A DNA stretch of 64,000 bases from Membranipora membranacea (GCA_914767715.1 OU612070.1:6527501-6591500); one strand, 5' to 3'; shown: positions 1 to 12,796, numbered from the stretch's first letter. The notes: generated by a model not told the origin, from the letters alone. Numbers and translations are program-made.

Positions 1-78
1 ACCAGTCTGAAAACCTTGAAATATTCTTATCAGCTATAAACTCTTTCCAATCTCAAATTACATGCTGCATTCGCTTAC

Positions 79-2693
79 CCATCATAGTTAACATATTGCA
101 GAACGGCAGCAGTAATATTGTTTCTATCAGTGCCAGGGGCGCGTACAGTGTGAGGCAAAACGTCTGCTACTCCATGATATCGATCCTGATGACGGAAAAA
201 AGAAGTTATCCGATTAATCTGAAACATAAATCACAACAAACCTCCTCATGGAATGAGGAAGATTTCTCTTGCTGTTTAGTAAGGACCAGAAGATTAGGCT
301 GCCCCTAAATAGGCACGCAAGGTGCCCTTAATCCGCATACTGAGAGTGTGGTCCATCCTAGAAATCTAGATTGCATCCTAAATGTGAGCCCATAAAAGAT
401 CACCTGATAAGGAATTGCAGCAAGCTGCCAAAACTGAAACTGGCACTAATCAGCCATTGACAGTGACACTTTGATCTTAGCCGATAGGCCGAGAAACAAT
501 AAAGATTTCTCATATGTTATATGTGTTAGTACATTATCTGTTACGGAAGGGTCTAGCAATAAATAAGTTCTTACTACTGTCTGACATGTAATGTGTTCTA
601 TTTTCATATTGCCGTTTCACTTCTACTTCACAAAACATTTTTTCCGTCTGCTGCAACCATTGCAACGCTGATGTATTTCACTCCTATAGTATGATAACTC
701 ACATGTAATTTAGGGTTGCGCCCTCTCTGATTCATTATACCTTTCTCGAGCACAGGGAGATAATTCCTTGAGTCAATAAGTGCAGCTCCACCGGGCCTCA
801 AACTGTCATGCACTCCTCGGAAGAAAGCTATCAAATCTTCTTCATACCTTATTTGCAAAATAGAGAAAATATATACATCTGAATATTCATACATTTTTAA
901 ACGTCAAACGTAGGTTTTCAACAAATGAACAGAACCAGTGAATATTGATGATGTTATCCATTACAAATTTCATACATACATACAGGGTCAGGTAAACTGA
1001 TCGGATAAATTATGATATCGCAGCTTTGAAAAGAAAAGAGATTTGGTGAAGCGCGAGGAACATTCAACTGTTAATAACCCAGAAATTACATTAGGAATGG
1101 CATGGAGTTTCCGAGGCAGACCAGAGAGTCGTATGTTTTAGGTACATCGAGTTCAGGCGAGAACAGGCTCTCGGTAATCTTGGTCATATCTCCTCTCATG
1201 ATATCTGCATTAAATAAAACAATACACAGGGATTTTGTTATTCATGACAATATCGATCTACTTTACCTGGCCGGATCTCAAAAGCCCCTTTTTTGTTTGG
1301 TTTTAAAACAAAAAAGTGCTGAGGGGGAGTTTGTTATATTATTAGTATTATTACTATCAAAATCCATCTATTTTACCAGTTTCTCCGCTCCACTGGCTAA
1401 CTGACTGGATCTAATTTAGATATCACGCGATGGGTAGGCTAGATCGTCAATGTACTCATGCTTTTGATGTGGAACTTTCTAGGCGATGTTGATAAACGTA
1501 AGGATCTGTTGAGAGGATTTTGATGATTGTAAGAGAAACGATTTAACATTATTATGATTTATCTATACACATAAGTATACATATGTGTTGGCTACTTCTT
1601 TGATTTTTGATGCAATCAGACTAAACTCCCTGAGGTGCACAACAAAGGAGGGTGGGATATTCCACCCTTCCTGGCTCAACTCCCTGATACTATCGCCCTG
1701 AATTGGAATTGAATTGGTGATTTCTTACCCCAAGGTTGAAACTTTTCTCCTCCGTTATCTACTAGAAATTGCTTGTTCCTTTTACAAAGCAAGACCATGT
1801 CTTTGCAGAGATCCATGCTCACCACTGGATAACCATGTTCAAGGAACACTGCAGAATCAAGCCTATAATACAAATCAATCATTTAGTAAGCTGTTATTTC
1901 AAGTTAACTGTTTACATATTCAATAACGTGAAGCCCGACCAAGTTTGCCTTTACTCTGGTCCGGTTGTGAAGAGGACATTAAAGAAGCCTATTGGCTAAG
2001 CTCAAAGTGTCACTGTCAATGGCTGATTAGTGCCAGTTTTAGTTTTGGCAGCTTGCTGCACACACAGTTCAGGAGGTATTTTATGGCCTCAAATCTAGGA
2101 TGCATTGTAGTTTTCTAGGATGTATCACTTTCTCGGTATGAGGATTCATGGCACCTTGTGTCCCTCTTTAGGGGCAGCCCAATCTTCTGTTTCTTACCAA
2201 ACAGCAAGAAGACATGAAGAGAGATAAAGGTTATATATATGAGCTGTTGTAGACGCACTTTGTATGTTGCATATTTTCAAGTTTAGTCGTATACATTGTG
2301 TATTTCAACATAACTCATTATATCTGATAGTGTCAAATGTTCTTGAATTGTTTCTTATTTAATATACTGGAGGAGGGAAAAGGCATCTTACTATGAATGG
2401 TGACACAGCCCAACTCTCACTACATCATTCTCAACATTAGACTCTGCGGACAAATTGAATCAGAGAAAGCCTTACCCTGAACCACAAGCCACATCCAGTA
2501 TAACTCCGTTATCGGTGTGGTACTTCTCTGCAAAGTCACCAAGGAATCGCTTATATTCTGGTTTCCTAATACTCAGTATGTCGTCTATTGTCTTGTAATC
2601 ATGACAGTGCCAGTTAGTAGAAGGAGATTTCTCCGCGAAATTTGTGGCTTTCAGTAACGTATCCAATATAAATTTTGTACCTTCATCCGCCAT
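79..2693 (-). CDS. GNMT-like: Glycine N-methyltransferase-like enzyme, gene A (3' exon beyond window)
   Basis: Same gene as B in the other duplication copy. Exons: 2476-2693 (ATG, MADEGTKFILDTLL), 1729-1862, 1090-1204, 703-847, 79-185; the sixth exon lies left of position 1. All phases agree with B and no stop or frameshift is seen, so it may be functional. Motifs are VILDVACGSG, YDSLVCLGNSMPFLM and ALIDSRNY. Differences from B are mostly substitutions, for example HGYPVVSM against HGYSVVSM in exon 2. Exon 1 begins at the first ATG in the frame and B uses the same start. Confidence 0.82.
264..496 (-). mobile_element. U2-head SINE-like copy
   Basis: Read on the minus strand it starts GTTTCTCGGCCTATCGGC, TAAGATCAAAGTGTCAC and keeps the whole body through GGGGCAGCCTAATCTTCTGG to AAACAGCAAGA. 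It lies in intron 4 of methyltransferase gene A, sense to the gene. The U2-like start is nearly as well kept as in the copy at 30331. Confidence 0.65.
1983..2209 (+). mobile_element. U2-head SINE-like copy, eroded head
   Basis: Starts AAGAAGCCTATTGGCTAAGC and then follows the family body (TCAAAGTGTCACTGTCAATG ... GGGGCAGCCCAATCTTCTGT) to AAACAGCAAGA. It lies in intron 1 of gene A, antisense. The first U2-like bases are degraded. Confidence 0.6.
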
Positions 2694-3538
2694 CTTGTAT
2701 TCCCCTTATCGATAATACTACAAAACCAACAGGCTGACTAGGGTAGTAAGACTTTAATTACGCTTTTGTGACAACAGCCTGTAATGTAAGGCTTGATACT
2801 ATTGAAAGAAAGCTTACAACATGAAATTAAAGGCTTAGATATTGTAACACATATTGTAACAAATAACCTTCTAAACATACCATACACCTAGATATTTCCT
2901 CCCATTAACACGCTGACTTTCAAAGAAGTTTGCCCCATGATTTGATGTAATCATATGTTTCATGGGTTTATAATACACCATCCAGATGTATAATAATAAT
3001 AACGGGCTTCATAGAACTTGGTCAATTACAGTGTTAAAACTATTTTGTTATTACTGGGCTGTGATGAAAGGTCTATTCCTTGCTTGGATTTATATGCATC
3101 ACTGACCAATTATATTTAATATCCTGGAATACACTGCCAAGGCATCTGCAATTATATATATGTTACATAATCTAACTCAATATGATGACAGTGTAGAATT
3201 CTGTTGTTTTGATGTTTTGAAAGCTTGTTGTAACAACTAGGCCGTAGTAAAAGGAAAGGAATGCTATAAAAAGCTTCAAAAATTTCTGAGAATATCAGCT
3301 AAACTATAAGGGAACTAAGTATCGTTTGTTTTTAATTTTTGCGCACTGATGCTAAAAAAAAGAACAACTTGTTTTTCGTTTTTTGTTCCAAAACAACAAA
3401 TCAAAATATGAAAAGTGAGTCAAATTTTGTTTTTTGAATTTCATTGTTGATGAAATGGAAAAATTGATATGAATCCAATTTTCATATTTCAACTTTGAAT
3501 CACCAAAGCAAAAATTAAGCTCAACTGCTATTTAGCAG

Positions 3539-3870
3539 CCAACCAGCGTCAGCCAACCAGCGTCAGCCAATCAGGGTCAGTATACTCGATGCAGCCAACC
3601 GTGGCACCCCATCAGCGATAGCTAACCAACCGCAGCGTACCAGTGGCTGCACACTAGCAGCAGCAAACCAGCGGCAGCCCACAAGCGGCACCCACAAACT
3701 GGAGGCAGCACATAAGCAGCAGTCCACTGTCACAGCCCACTGCCCACAGTCAGCAGCACACAATCGGAGGCAAACCCACCATTGGCAGCACACTGTGCAC
3801 ACAACCGGCAGCAAAACAGCTGTAGCACACCAGCGGGAGCAATGTTGTGCAGCAGTAATGGTGTGCAGTA
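3539..3870. repeat. CAGC-rich degenerate minisatellite
   Basis: Irregular units around AGCGGCAGCCCACA / CAGCCAACCAGCGT. It generates long Cys- and Trp-rich open frames on the minus strand that are repeat artefacts. A second array of the same kind is at 5105-5335. Confidence 0.7.
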
Positions 3871-4998
3871 ACAATGGTGTGCGGCAGTAAGCGTAGACTA
3901 CACATACATCTGCCGAAGCGCAAGTCTAGCACAGGCCGCCACTCTAGTAGGCTCAAAGACATACCACTAGTTTACACAAACTACCATGTAACAAAAAACA
4001 GTGGTCTAGAAAATTTTTTGTCATCTTTGTCGCAATTTGTTTTTGCCAATCATGAAACGTGTTTTATTTTTATTAACTTGTAATGCTTGCTTCATTTAAT
4101 CTGTATCACATGTTACTATACTGGGTCGATTGATAGGGGAATGGGAAAGTGGTATATATAAAGCTTAAATACATTTGACTGAATGAAGTTTTCTGCATGG
4201 TGTGTAAAATAGACTCCCCCAACTCACCTATGTGCCACTCACATTATTGAACCACTTTTATATACTTTTCATGTGGGTTCAAACTCATATAAAAAACAAT
4301 GGGCTGTATAAATTTGGAGTTATCTGCTCTCAGTTTGCATACTGACTCTCGTGATCTGACTGGGCATGAAGATCACTGATAAACTAGGCTATCATTACCA
4401 CAAAGCACGTGTCGTAAGGCTAAGTATGCATCACGCGTGACTTGAAGTTGCGCATGTGCAAGAACAATGAGTTTAGTTTGGGTTCTGATTGCAACTTTGG
4501 AAAGGGGAAATGGGATATCCCCTGCATAAACTGTCAATCAAGATCAGCTAATAATGACAAGAGAGGATAACTATTAATAACAAATCCGCACGCTTTGGGG
4601 AGTATGTCACCAGAGCAGGTAGCCAATCAGATGGCTTCGGAATTCCGAGACTCAATTTTGCTGAGATCAGCTCATGCCCAGAGCTGAGCATGCGCAGAAT
4701 GCTCAGTTTGCTAAAATAATTCATTTGGCTTTTTACCTGCAAGTTTTTTTTGGGACTATGATCAACAATGGAGATATTCAGAAATGCAGAAATTACATAG
4801 GATAATAATTTTAATCTTGGCATTGCTTAGTTAATTTTGACCATCAATCATTGTCATCAGTCTTATTCAATGCCGAGATTATTCAAGATTGACAAATAGT
4901 AAATGTTACAAGGGTGAGTAGTACAGATCATGAATAAATTAGAAATTGCCTTCCCCTGGTTAACTCTTGATGGAGTATAATTAAAACAGCAAAGTAAT

Positions 4999-5000
4999 TG

Positions 5001-5088
<88 letters not shown>
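4999..5088. repeat. (CAAT)n microsatellite
   Basis: More than 20 uninterrupted copies of the tetranucleotide AATC/CAAT. Confidence 0.97.
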
Positions 5089-5090
<2 letters not shown>

Positions 5091-5339
5091 AAACACCCTG
5101 CATAGGTATCATGCTGTGCGTACAATCGGCAGCACAACAGCGGCAACTCATGAACTGCAGCCAACAAGCGGCAGCCCAAATACACCAGCCCGCCCACCAT
5201 CGGCAGATAACTCAGCACACAATCAGCAGCACACAAGAAGCAGCGCACCCCCATTGCAAGCACACTGTGCACACCAGCGGCGGCACACCCTAGAGACAAA
5301 CAAGCGGCAGCCAAGAGGCAGAAGCCAACGGTTTCGGGT

Positions 5340-5560
5340 CAAAAGGACACTGCCAAAAAGCCACTGTCCAAAAACCCACTGGCCATAAAGCCACTGGCCA
5401 AAAAGCCACTGGCCATAAAGCCACTGGCCAAAAGGCCACTGGTCATAAGGTCAATGGGCAAAAGGTCACTGGTCATAAGGCCACTGTTCAAAAGGCCACT
5501 GATCATAAGGCCACTGGTCATAAAGCCACCGCCCAAAAAGCCACTGGTTCAATGGTTACA
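5340..5560. repeat. Minisatellite, unit ~15 bp (CCACTGGCCAAAAAG)
   Basis: About 13 units alternating CCAAAAAG and CATAAAG, drifting at the right end. The inverse array (GGCCAGTGGCTTTTT) occupies 5990-6100 and 6345-6412, so the two face each other. Confidence 0.85.
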
Positions 5561-6429
5561 TCATAGAAGTCTGATATCAACTTTCCATTGACATGTTTTT
5601 ATGGGCCTGCAAAACAAAATTCTAGCTCTTGATATACCATTTTTCAATGATTTTTTTTCCACTCACTGATTCCCATTTTAGTTAAGCTAGAAAAGATCTG
5701 ACCCACCCTTTGCAAATAATTATTTTAAATGACTCAATCCGGACATCTTCTTACACACTTTTTCTGTACCGTAACCCCCAATTAATACATTATAATGTAT
5801 ATTGATGGCAAATTAAAGTCATCGCAATCAAGCAGTGAGCACTTTTAGATAGAAGAAATTCCGCACTGAGCATAGACAGCGGTGCAGTTTTTTTTATTTT
5901 GACATGCCACATGCCAAGCACGTGTGAGTGATGTTTTACGAGCCCAAAAAACATGTCAACGGAAAGTTGATATCAGATTTCTATTATGAAACCAGTGGCC
6001 TTTAGGCCAGTGGCTTTTTGGCCAGTGGCTTTATGGCCAGTGGCCTTTTGGCCAGTGGCTTTATGGCCAGTGGCTTTTTGGCCAGTGGCCTTTTGGGTGA
6101 TCACCGAAGCCAACAGCAGCAGCAACATTAACTAGCAAGCACCTGCACCGAATTCTCACTCCAGCACTGTAACATACATTGTGTGGCACAATACAGACAA
6201 GCCGCACAGAAATATGAAAATAGGAATCATTTCAATATTTCAGTTTTCATCAATAAGAAAATCTAAATACAAAAAATTGACTCGATTCTCATATTTTGAT
6301 TTGTTGTTCTGGAACAAAAAGCGAAAAACAAGTTGTTTTATGGCCTGATGACCAGTGGCTTTCTGGCCAGTGGCCTTATGACCAGTGGCTTCATGGCCAG
6401 TGGCTTTTTGGCATTCGACCTACAATCAG

Positions 6430-6950
6430 CACTTGATAAAACACACAATCACATTTTCTCTTCAACAAAACATCAATGATGTGCCTTTAATCATTGATGA
6501 TGAAGCTATACAAAAGTTGGACATTGTAAAGCTACCAGGTGTTGTGTTTGACAGTCATCTGCGATTCTCGTCCCATGTTGACACCGTAATCCAGAGAGTC
6601 CGTCCATCTATTTACGCTCTTTTAACTCTAAAACGCTACGGTGTTGGTAGGGATGGACTCGTGATGTTTTACTGTTCTGTAATTAGATCAATGCTATGTT
6701 GCTAGTTATGGTTTCCCCAGAGACTATAGATATAGTATATATATATATATATCTATAGTCTCTGGTTTCCCTATATTTCACAAGGTGACATGTCAGGATA
6801 AGAAAGAATCCAGAGTCAAAACGATAACCTTTCCACAACTCTTGAGATATCCTGCTTACAATACGTAGCCAAGATAAATATCAATCTTCACCATATTTTA
6901 CATCAATTCATCCCACAACCTTACAATGACTCACATGGACTCTCCTCAAT
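6430..6950 (+). mobile_element. LINE reverse-transcriptase remnant (copy 1)
   Basis: The plus-strand frame reads KLPGVVFDSHLRFSSHVDTV and YALLTLKRYGVGRDG, the RT thumb region of a CR1/L2-like element. It is broken by the palindromic insertion at 6718 and later frameshifts. Counterpart at 27598-28343. Confidence 0.7.
6718..6764. mobile_element. 47-bp palindromic micro-element in a LINE remnant
   Basis: CAGAGACTATAGATAT, an AT-repeat centre, and ATATCTATAGTCTCTG. Flanked by exact GTTTCCC (6711-6717, 6765-6771). The same LINE sequence at ~28,031 in copy 2 (ATGGTTTCCCTATATTTC) has a single GTTTCCC and no insert. Confidence 0.8.
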
Positions 6951-7201
6951 AATGTTACATGATCATCACTGTGACAGCCATCACCTGTCATGTATCAGGT
7001 CATGACAGTAACCGTTCTGACTGTCACTGGAAATGCCATTTCTTATCAACTTCCAGTGGCAGAAATGACGACATTTTAATGGACATTAATTACAATAACA
7101 TTGACCAAACAATGGGCTGTGTCCTGGTGTGTGGTGTTACGCTTTGCCGTCTTGATGAGTGTGAGCCAATTAATTATCCTATTTTCACATCCTTTTGGTA
7201 A

Positions 7202-9590
7202 TACTATATAAGAGATAGTTTTTACTCAGTTTAGTGTGTGTTGTTTGAGAGAGCAATAAAGATGCTGGTGTGCAGTTAAAAGTCTCGTCAATTCGCCCTA
7301 GTAACCGCTCAGTGTGCGGCATAGTGGTTTAGTGCCGTCACATCACTATACTTTAAGAGTCTATTTGTAAGACTTTTTTGATTCTTTATCTTTTGTTTTT
7401 TTAATGGCATGGTCTTATTTGTCGCCTGTATGACTTTGATCGTCTAAAAACAAAAATATAAAGTAAAAATCATATTAGTAATATAGTATAATGTAAAGAA
7501 TATAGTATATAAATAAAGAATCCAAGCAATGGTGGGATGACAACTCACTATCCATCAATGCCTTGAAAACTAGAGATGTCGTTTTTTAGCGATAAGCATA
7601 GTAATCCAGAGCTGTAATCAATCACCATCGATAATCACCATATCAAACGTGTGGACAGCTGCAAGAGTACAGATGGCATGACTATCCACCATAAACTGAA
7701 CTTTGATACCAACACTGGCCCCATCATTAGTACATGTAAACCCGATAAGAGACTTTTTATCATCAAGCAGCTAGCCAAGCTGGCGGTGAAACAATCAACT
7801 ATACAGTTACAGTTAACGTTTAAGACCTTCTCCCAATAACATATGGTTATCTATCTGCTGACAACATCCAGCAGTAGAACCCTGTGATGAAATGTGATAA
7901 GCTTTTCCTCCCGCAAATACTTTACTCCACTTGGGTAAAACAAACAACAATGCACCATCTACCATCCTGTGGGTGAGATGATATAATTATTATATAATTG
8001 TACCCTCTCCCCCCTCCCTGAAACGGTGCATTGGTAGCACACATATAGCATGGTAATTATAGGAATCACAACTCTGACATGTAATTGGGAAAGTGTTAGG
8101 AGACCCTGACTCTTCGATTTCACAGCCATACATTTTATAGTATTATCTAAAAGGGAAACTTGACTAACTATGAACTTAGTACCTTCAGCCACCATGTCAA
8201 GTTTTTCTACTAGGTTCAAAAATTTGTTTGGCTGTTAAATAACTCAAGCTCTATAGTGTTGTTAATCGTGTTGTCATCATGTTAGGACATATATATATAT
8301 ACTACCAAGCACAGACATGGGTATAGAACATGGAAACCTTAAAACATAATTATAATAATGCCGAATCAATTATGTCCGGATCTGAATATGACTGGCCCCA
8401 TAATCTGCCTGCTTTAATGTATTCATTTTTTGTACATTTATCAAAGTCCTCCTCATGATAAATACCATATTGTCAGTGTTGGCATGCATCTTCTCAGAAA
8501 TCATCTCCTGTTATTTTCAAGCCACTAGTGGCGAGTTGTGTTAATTTTTACAATTTGATGATGTAGATTTTACAACTTATTTCTCAGTCTTATATCTCTA
8601 CATGACTTTGTTATTCACCAGTACTTTTTTTCTTCTCTGTGAACTTAACACAACTATCAGGCGTAAGTTAATAATTATTACGCTTTATATACTGTTTGAA
8701 ATAATGTTAAAATTTAATTGTGTATTATTGTGTATTATTACCACATTTAGGAACCTTGGCATTTTATCAGTTGTTGAATTAAAATACTGGCTAGACCCTT
8801 TTTGTATGTACGTGTATTTTCATTGCACCGTCACACTTTTGTAATTGGCGAGTTAAAACGTCACTATAATTATTCTAAGGATATGTAAGACCCGTTCGCC
8901 GCCACTATTCGCAAGCCAAGTCCCTGTGTCAGCTATACTTCCTGTGTATTTTATCTCAGTAAGTGTAAATGCATAATTATTTGATATAAATTATCATATA
9001 TTGCAATCAGCTCGATGATCAAATTCATGCCGCAATTTGATGTATATGTATTTATTTGACACTGCATAAATTGTTGATCGCTACTTTGTTTCTAATCTAG
9101 AGTGTAATTCCTTGTATTGCATTGTATTTTAGCTGATGCCAGTTAAATGTTATACACACTCTCTCTCTCTCTCTCTCTCTCTCTCATGTTATATATATAC
9201 AACTCTCTCTTTGATGTATTCATATCTCGATCTCAATTTAAATCTGGATTTAGCTAATAATTGTAAGTTTATTTTGTGGCAATTGTAATACCTAATTTAT
9301 ATCACATTCCTTGAGTAAATTATTTGTGGCTCGTATTTTCTTATGGCGCTTATGTTTTGGTTTGTCAATGCAGTATGTTGTGATGAACAGTTTTCTACTG
9401 TTATTACAATTTTAGCTATGCATGGCGTTTTTTGATCCAAAGCTTTTTCCATGAATAACTCGCTAATAATTACGTTGTTTATTATAGAGCACAATAGAGC
9501 ACAATAGAACTAAAGAAAATTCCACCAAACGTTCCGTTGCTAGGTCGTTTAACCAGTGCAATTGATGATCCGAGTACATACAAGTCAACA
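7202..9590. other. Non-coding stretch
   Basis: To about 8,330 it matches copy 2 (28,340-29,270). The rest is AT-rich and holds a CT microsatellite. No exon-like frame with splice signals or known domain was found. Confidence 0.5.
9159..9185. repeat. (CT)n microsatellite
   Basis: Uninterrupted CT dinucleotides in an otherwise AT-rich non-coding stretch. Confidence 0.9.
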
Positions 9591-10985
9591 TGACAATGCC
9601 TGGAAAATGGCTGAAATAATTTATGACCTGTCAAAAAACAAGGGGAACGGCCGTCGGACGGGGAGGGGGTACAAGAGTCTGGGGGGCTAAGACTAGGTAA
9701 ATATAGTAAACAAAGACCTTCAGCATGTAGATCTTAGCATAGACCAGATACTAGAGGTTGATGTAGACCGGCAGGCTTGGCGAGGCATAGTGCACAAAGT
9801 GAGCAGTAGAAACAGCCGCAGTGTTTGAAGTAACAAAAACGCGGAAGTCAAGACCATTAACAGCTATATTGATAATAACTATTGAAAATCTAAATATCTG
9901 AAAAGTGTCAAGAATGCGGATACTTATTAATAGGCATACTTGCCAAGTCTTAAAGTTTTGCAGGATCCTCATGGGATTCTAAACTTACCTCCAGCAGACT
10001 CTAGGATCTTCCGTAATGTACTCCAGGGATTAATTAAGACACACCCACAGACTAATTGTTTTATTATACTTAGCCACTCACAGTAATAACGCTGAGTGCG
10101 AGATTCTGGCATGATCATGATACGTGTATTTCGCAGCACATTGTTTGTTTGAGTTTCAGGCTCTACATAATATCACAGAGTAAGGATATACAGAGAGGAC
10201 ACATCAATGATAGTTATAGTGCCTGTGGTTTTTGATTCACTGGGGGAAAATTGTGCACAGCTGGATGCCAAAAACTCATTATCTCTATATGTTATAATGG
10301 CATTTTTCTTTCAGACATCCCTACCTTTGATGGGCCATAATTCATTCTGTATCTATCCTAAAGACTGATTTCCAACTTTTTTGGAATGTCCAACCTTCAA
10401 GCTATACACCATATTAGTGTCATCTTTTGCTAGGATTCATAGGCTAAGAGTAATCCAGGTTTTTAAAATGAGTTTTTTCATATAGATTTACATCAAAGTT
10501 AGGAATAATGTCCGTGCATTGACCTAAGCCCCATGTAAATCTATATGATAAAACTCATTTTAAAAACCTGGATTACTCATAGCCTATGTATGCTAGCAAA
10601 AAATGACAATAATATGGTGTATAGCTTGAAGATTGGTCATTTCAGAAAAGTTGGAAATCAGTCTTTAGGATAAATACAGAATGCATTATGAGCTATCAAA
10701 GGTGGCTATGTCTGCATGACAAAACTCCACTGTAACTTATATATATTCTGAAATTGGCAGGTGGCCAGATTGATGAATTTCCCCCCAGTGGATAAAAACC
10801 GCAGGCACTATAACGATCATTGAAGTGGCCCCTCTGTATATCCTTACCCTGTGATAATATGTTAATAAACGTTTCAGCTTTCTGACTGGTTTTCTGTGGT
10901 TATTTTTGTGTGCATATCGTTGCATTCATGAACGTTTTGCAGATATGCTGTGGTTTTTCCTGCCCAAATGCTATAGGTGATCTCA
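9590..10985 (+). repeat. Dispersed ~700-bp repeat, copy interrupted by foldback 10174-10853
   Basis: The sequence from GACCTGTCAAA through AGACCTTCAGCATGTAGATC to CGTTTTGCAGATATG recurs inverted at 13,990-14,690 and directly at 29,405-30,060. It is non-coding. The inverted copy shows the uninterrupted insertion site. Confidence 0.75.
10174..10853. mobile_element. Foldback element, 680 bp, with 7-bp target duplication
   Basis: Long inverted arms of about 320 bp meet around 10,490-10,535. Ends CACAGAGTAAGGATATACAG and (inverse) CACAGGGTAAGGATATACAG. Flanks ATAATAT on both sides (10167-10173, 10854-10860). The related repeat at ~14,090 (reverse strand) has the empty site. No coding frame is seen. 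Confidence 0.82.
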
Positions 10986-12224
10986 GCTTTAACTCATAAG
11001 AGCTATTATACTCTAGAAGGAAGAACTTGTACTATGATTGCATCAGTTATAGTGTAAAACCTAATGTGGTCAAATCTGGTGGCCATCACATCTTACGGCA
11101 ACGTCTATGATCCTGACAGATATGAATATCACAGGGTCGTAGTTTAGAAAAATGGTAGGGGAGACAAAAGTCTTAGGCGAGAACATAACATCACCAGGTG
11201 GTGTGCTGTAAACTCATCTCCGAGAATTTAAAGGCATGAAATTAGTAAATCGAAATCCCAGAGGAGCTAATTCTGACATGGATTATTCAATTATAGTGTA
11301 TTTAGGCCACTACATTTAGCTTTCTAGGGCAGCAGTGCCACCCTGCCTCCCTTTGAACTAAGGGCCTGAATCATCATCATGCATTGTTGGAAAGCTGCCA
11401 AGCCACTGAATGTAAATATCTATATATCTATATATATATATATATATACATTTGCAATATTTCAGTACCAGATGTGCTGTAGTAATACGCCTCCCTGAAA
11501 CCTGGCAATATTTGTCATCACAAATTCTGGATTTACACTAAGTCATTAGCCTTCATGTCGCTGATAAAATCTTCTCCGATATTGAATTGTTCACATATAG
11601 CATAGTGAAGCAGTGACAGATTTAAAATAGATAGATGTTAGGGATCAGAACTAAGATGATTGTTATAATGAGGTATCCAAATTTCAACTGCAGAGAGTAT
11701 TGCGCCATGTTCCCCATTACTATGTGGTCCCCAAAGCTCAATTACATATTTTCAAAGTTTACTGCATGTGTAGCTGTGTGATAAGGCTTTTGTCGGTCCC
11801 GAGAGGTTTTGGTGCGATGAGATTAGATTACATGAGCTACGCTTGATTAAGAAAGTTGGCGACTTCTGTTTTGACTTTTATCTTGATGCCTTGAGCTTTG
11901 AACAGTGTTAATAATTCGGCTCAGCTCTAGGAGAAATCAAATATACTTCAGTTAACGATTCTTCTTATTCGGAGTTGTTCTATCACTCATTTGATTGCCT
12001 GTAGATTTTCGTAGCATGTTCAATTACATCAAACAATGTTGTCTCAACTTGACCCCCCCCCCCCCCCCTATAAGTAATTCACACGATTCTAACCATCTGA
12101 GGCTCGTTTTTTTAACTGATTGCTTTCTTACTGGCTGAGTCGCAATTAATGGTTACTTGATCGAATTTAACATCATGCCTCACAAATTTCTGCAATGTTC
12201 CCACGCATTGATCGCCTGACTGCA

Positions 12225-12345
12225 TGTCGCTGGGTATCTCACTGGGTGTTTTGCTGGGTATTTTTTTGCTGGGTATTATGTTGGGGATTTTGCTGGGTAT
12301 TTCGCTGGATACTTTGCTGGGTATTTCGCTGAGTGCATCATAGTT
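12225..12345. repeat. Minisatellite, unit ~15 bp (GCTGGGTATTTC)
   Basis: Seven to eight degenerate units of TTTGCTGGGTATTTC. On the minus strand they read as repeated SEIPSK. No counterpart array is seen in copy 2 at ~33,820, where one unit remains, so the array expanded in copy 1 or collapsed in copy 2. Confidence 0.75.
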
Positions 12346-12796
12346 GGTCAACGGTTTCCTGATAGGAAGTCTTTAAGTGAACTGCATGAGGTGTTCCCGT
12401 AGTTTTCAGATGGTCGTCAGCCCCCGCCTATTGTTTTGCCTGCATGCTAGGGTGGGGCATTACATTTGTGCGAGCTTAAAATCTGGGAGTTTCGGGAGAT
12501 TATGCCAACGTAGCAAGGTGTATCTGGTGACACAAATTTGTTCACACACCCTTAATTCTTTTACTGCATGGGACAGGGGTGGTGACAGGTGGCGGTCCTG
12601 CAAGGCAGCTAACTCGATCAGCAAGTGCCATCTTCCCCTATTTTCAGCCTAATCACCTGATAGGTTCCATCTCCACATATCTCCACACCTCCTAATTAAC
12701 TGAACCTCTTCAATTTATTATGTTCCAATGTTGCGCTACATTGATAACTGCCACACCCAATATTACGGGTGTATTACCATACCTCAGTAATATAAC

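Larger units (their letters stand above)
3340..6412. mobile_element. ~3-kb inverted-repeat unit packed with minisatellites
   Basis: Copy 2 is nearly contiguous at 27,610-27,680, so about 3 kb is extra here. 3365-3500 and 6235-6345 are inverted (ACAACTTGTTTTTCG, GAACAACAAATCAAAATATG). Inside are CAGC-rich arrays, the CCACTGGCCAAAAGG array in both orientations and a CAAT microsatellite. 4080-4995 between them shows no gene. No transposase was recognised. Confidence 0.65.

Noticed and set aside
628-702. Extension of methyltransferase exon 4 past GTGAGT (VSYHTIGVKYISVAMVAADG)
   Set aside because: It looks protein-like, but gene B has a 1-bp deletion there that breaks the frame at once, while splicing at GTGAGT joins exon 5 in phase in both genes and gives the family length.
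3563-3962. Cys/Trp-rich open frames on the minus strand
   Set aside because: They are translations of the CAGC-rich minisatellite.
5339-5536. Repetitive GFMASGF-type peptide
   Set aside because: Translation of the CCACTGGCCAAAAG minisatellite; nothing suggests expression.
5340-6100. CRISPR-like spaced repeats
   Set aside because: Units are contiguous with no unique spacers, the host is eukaryotic, and the two arrays are inverted minisatellites.
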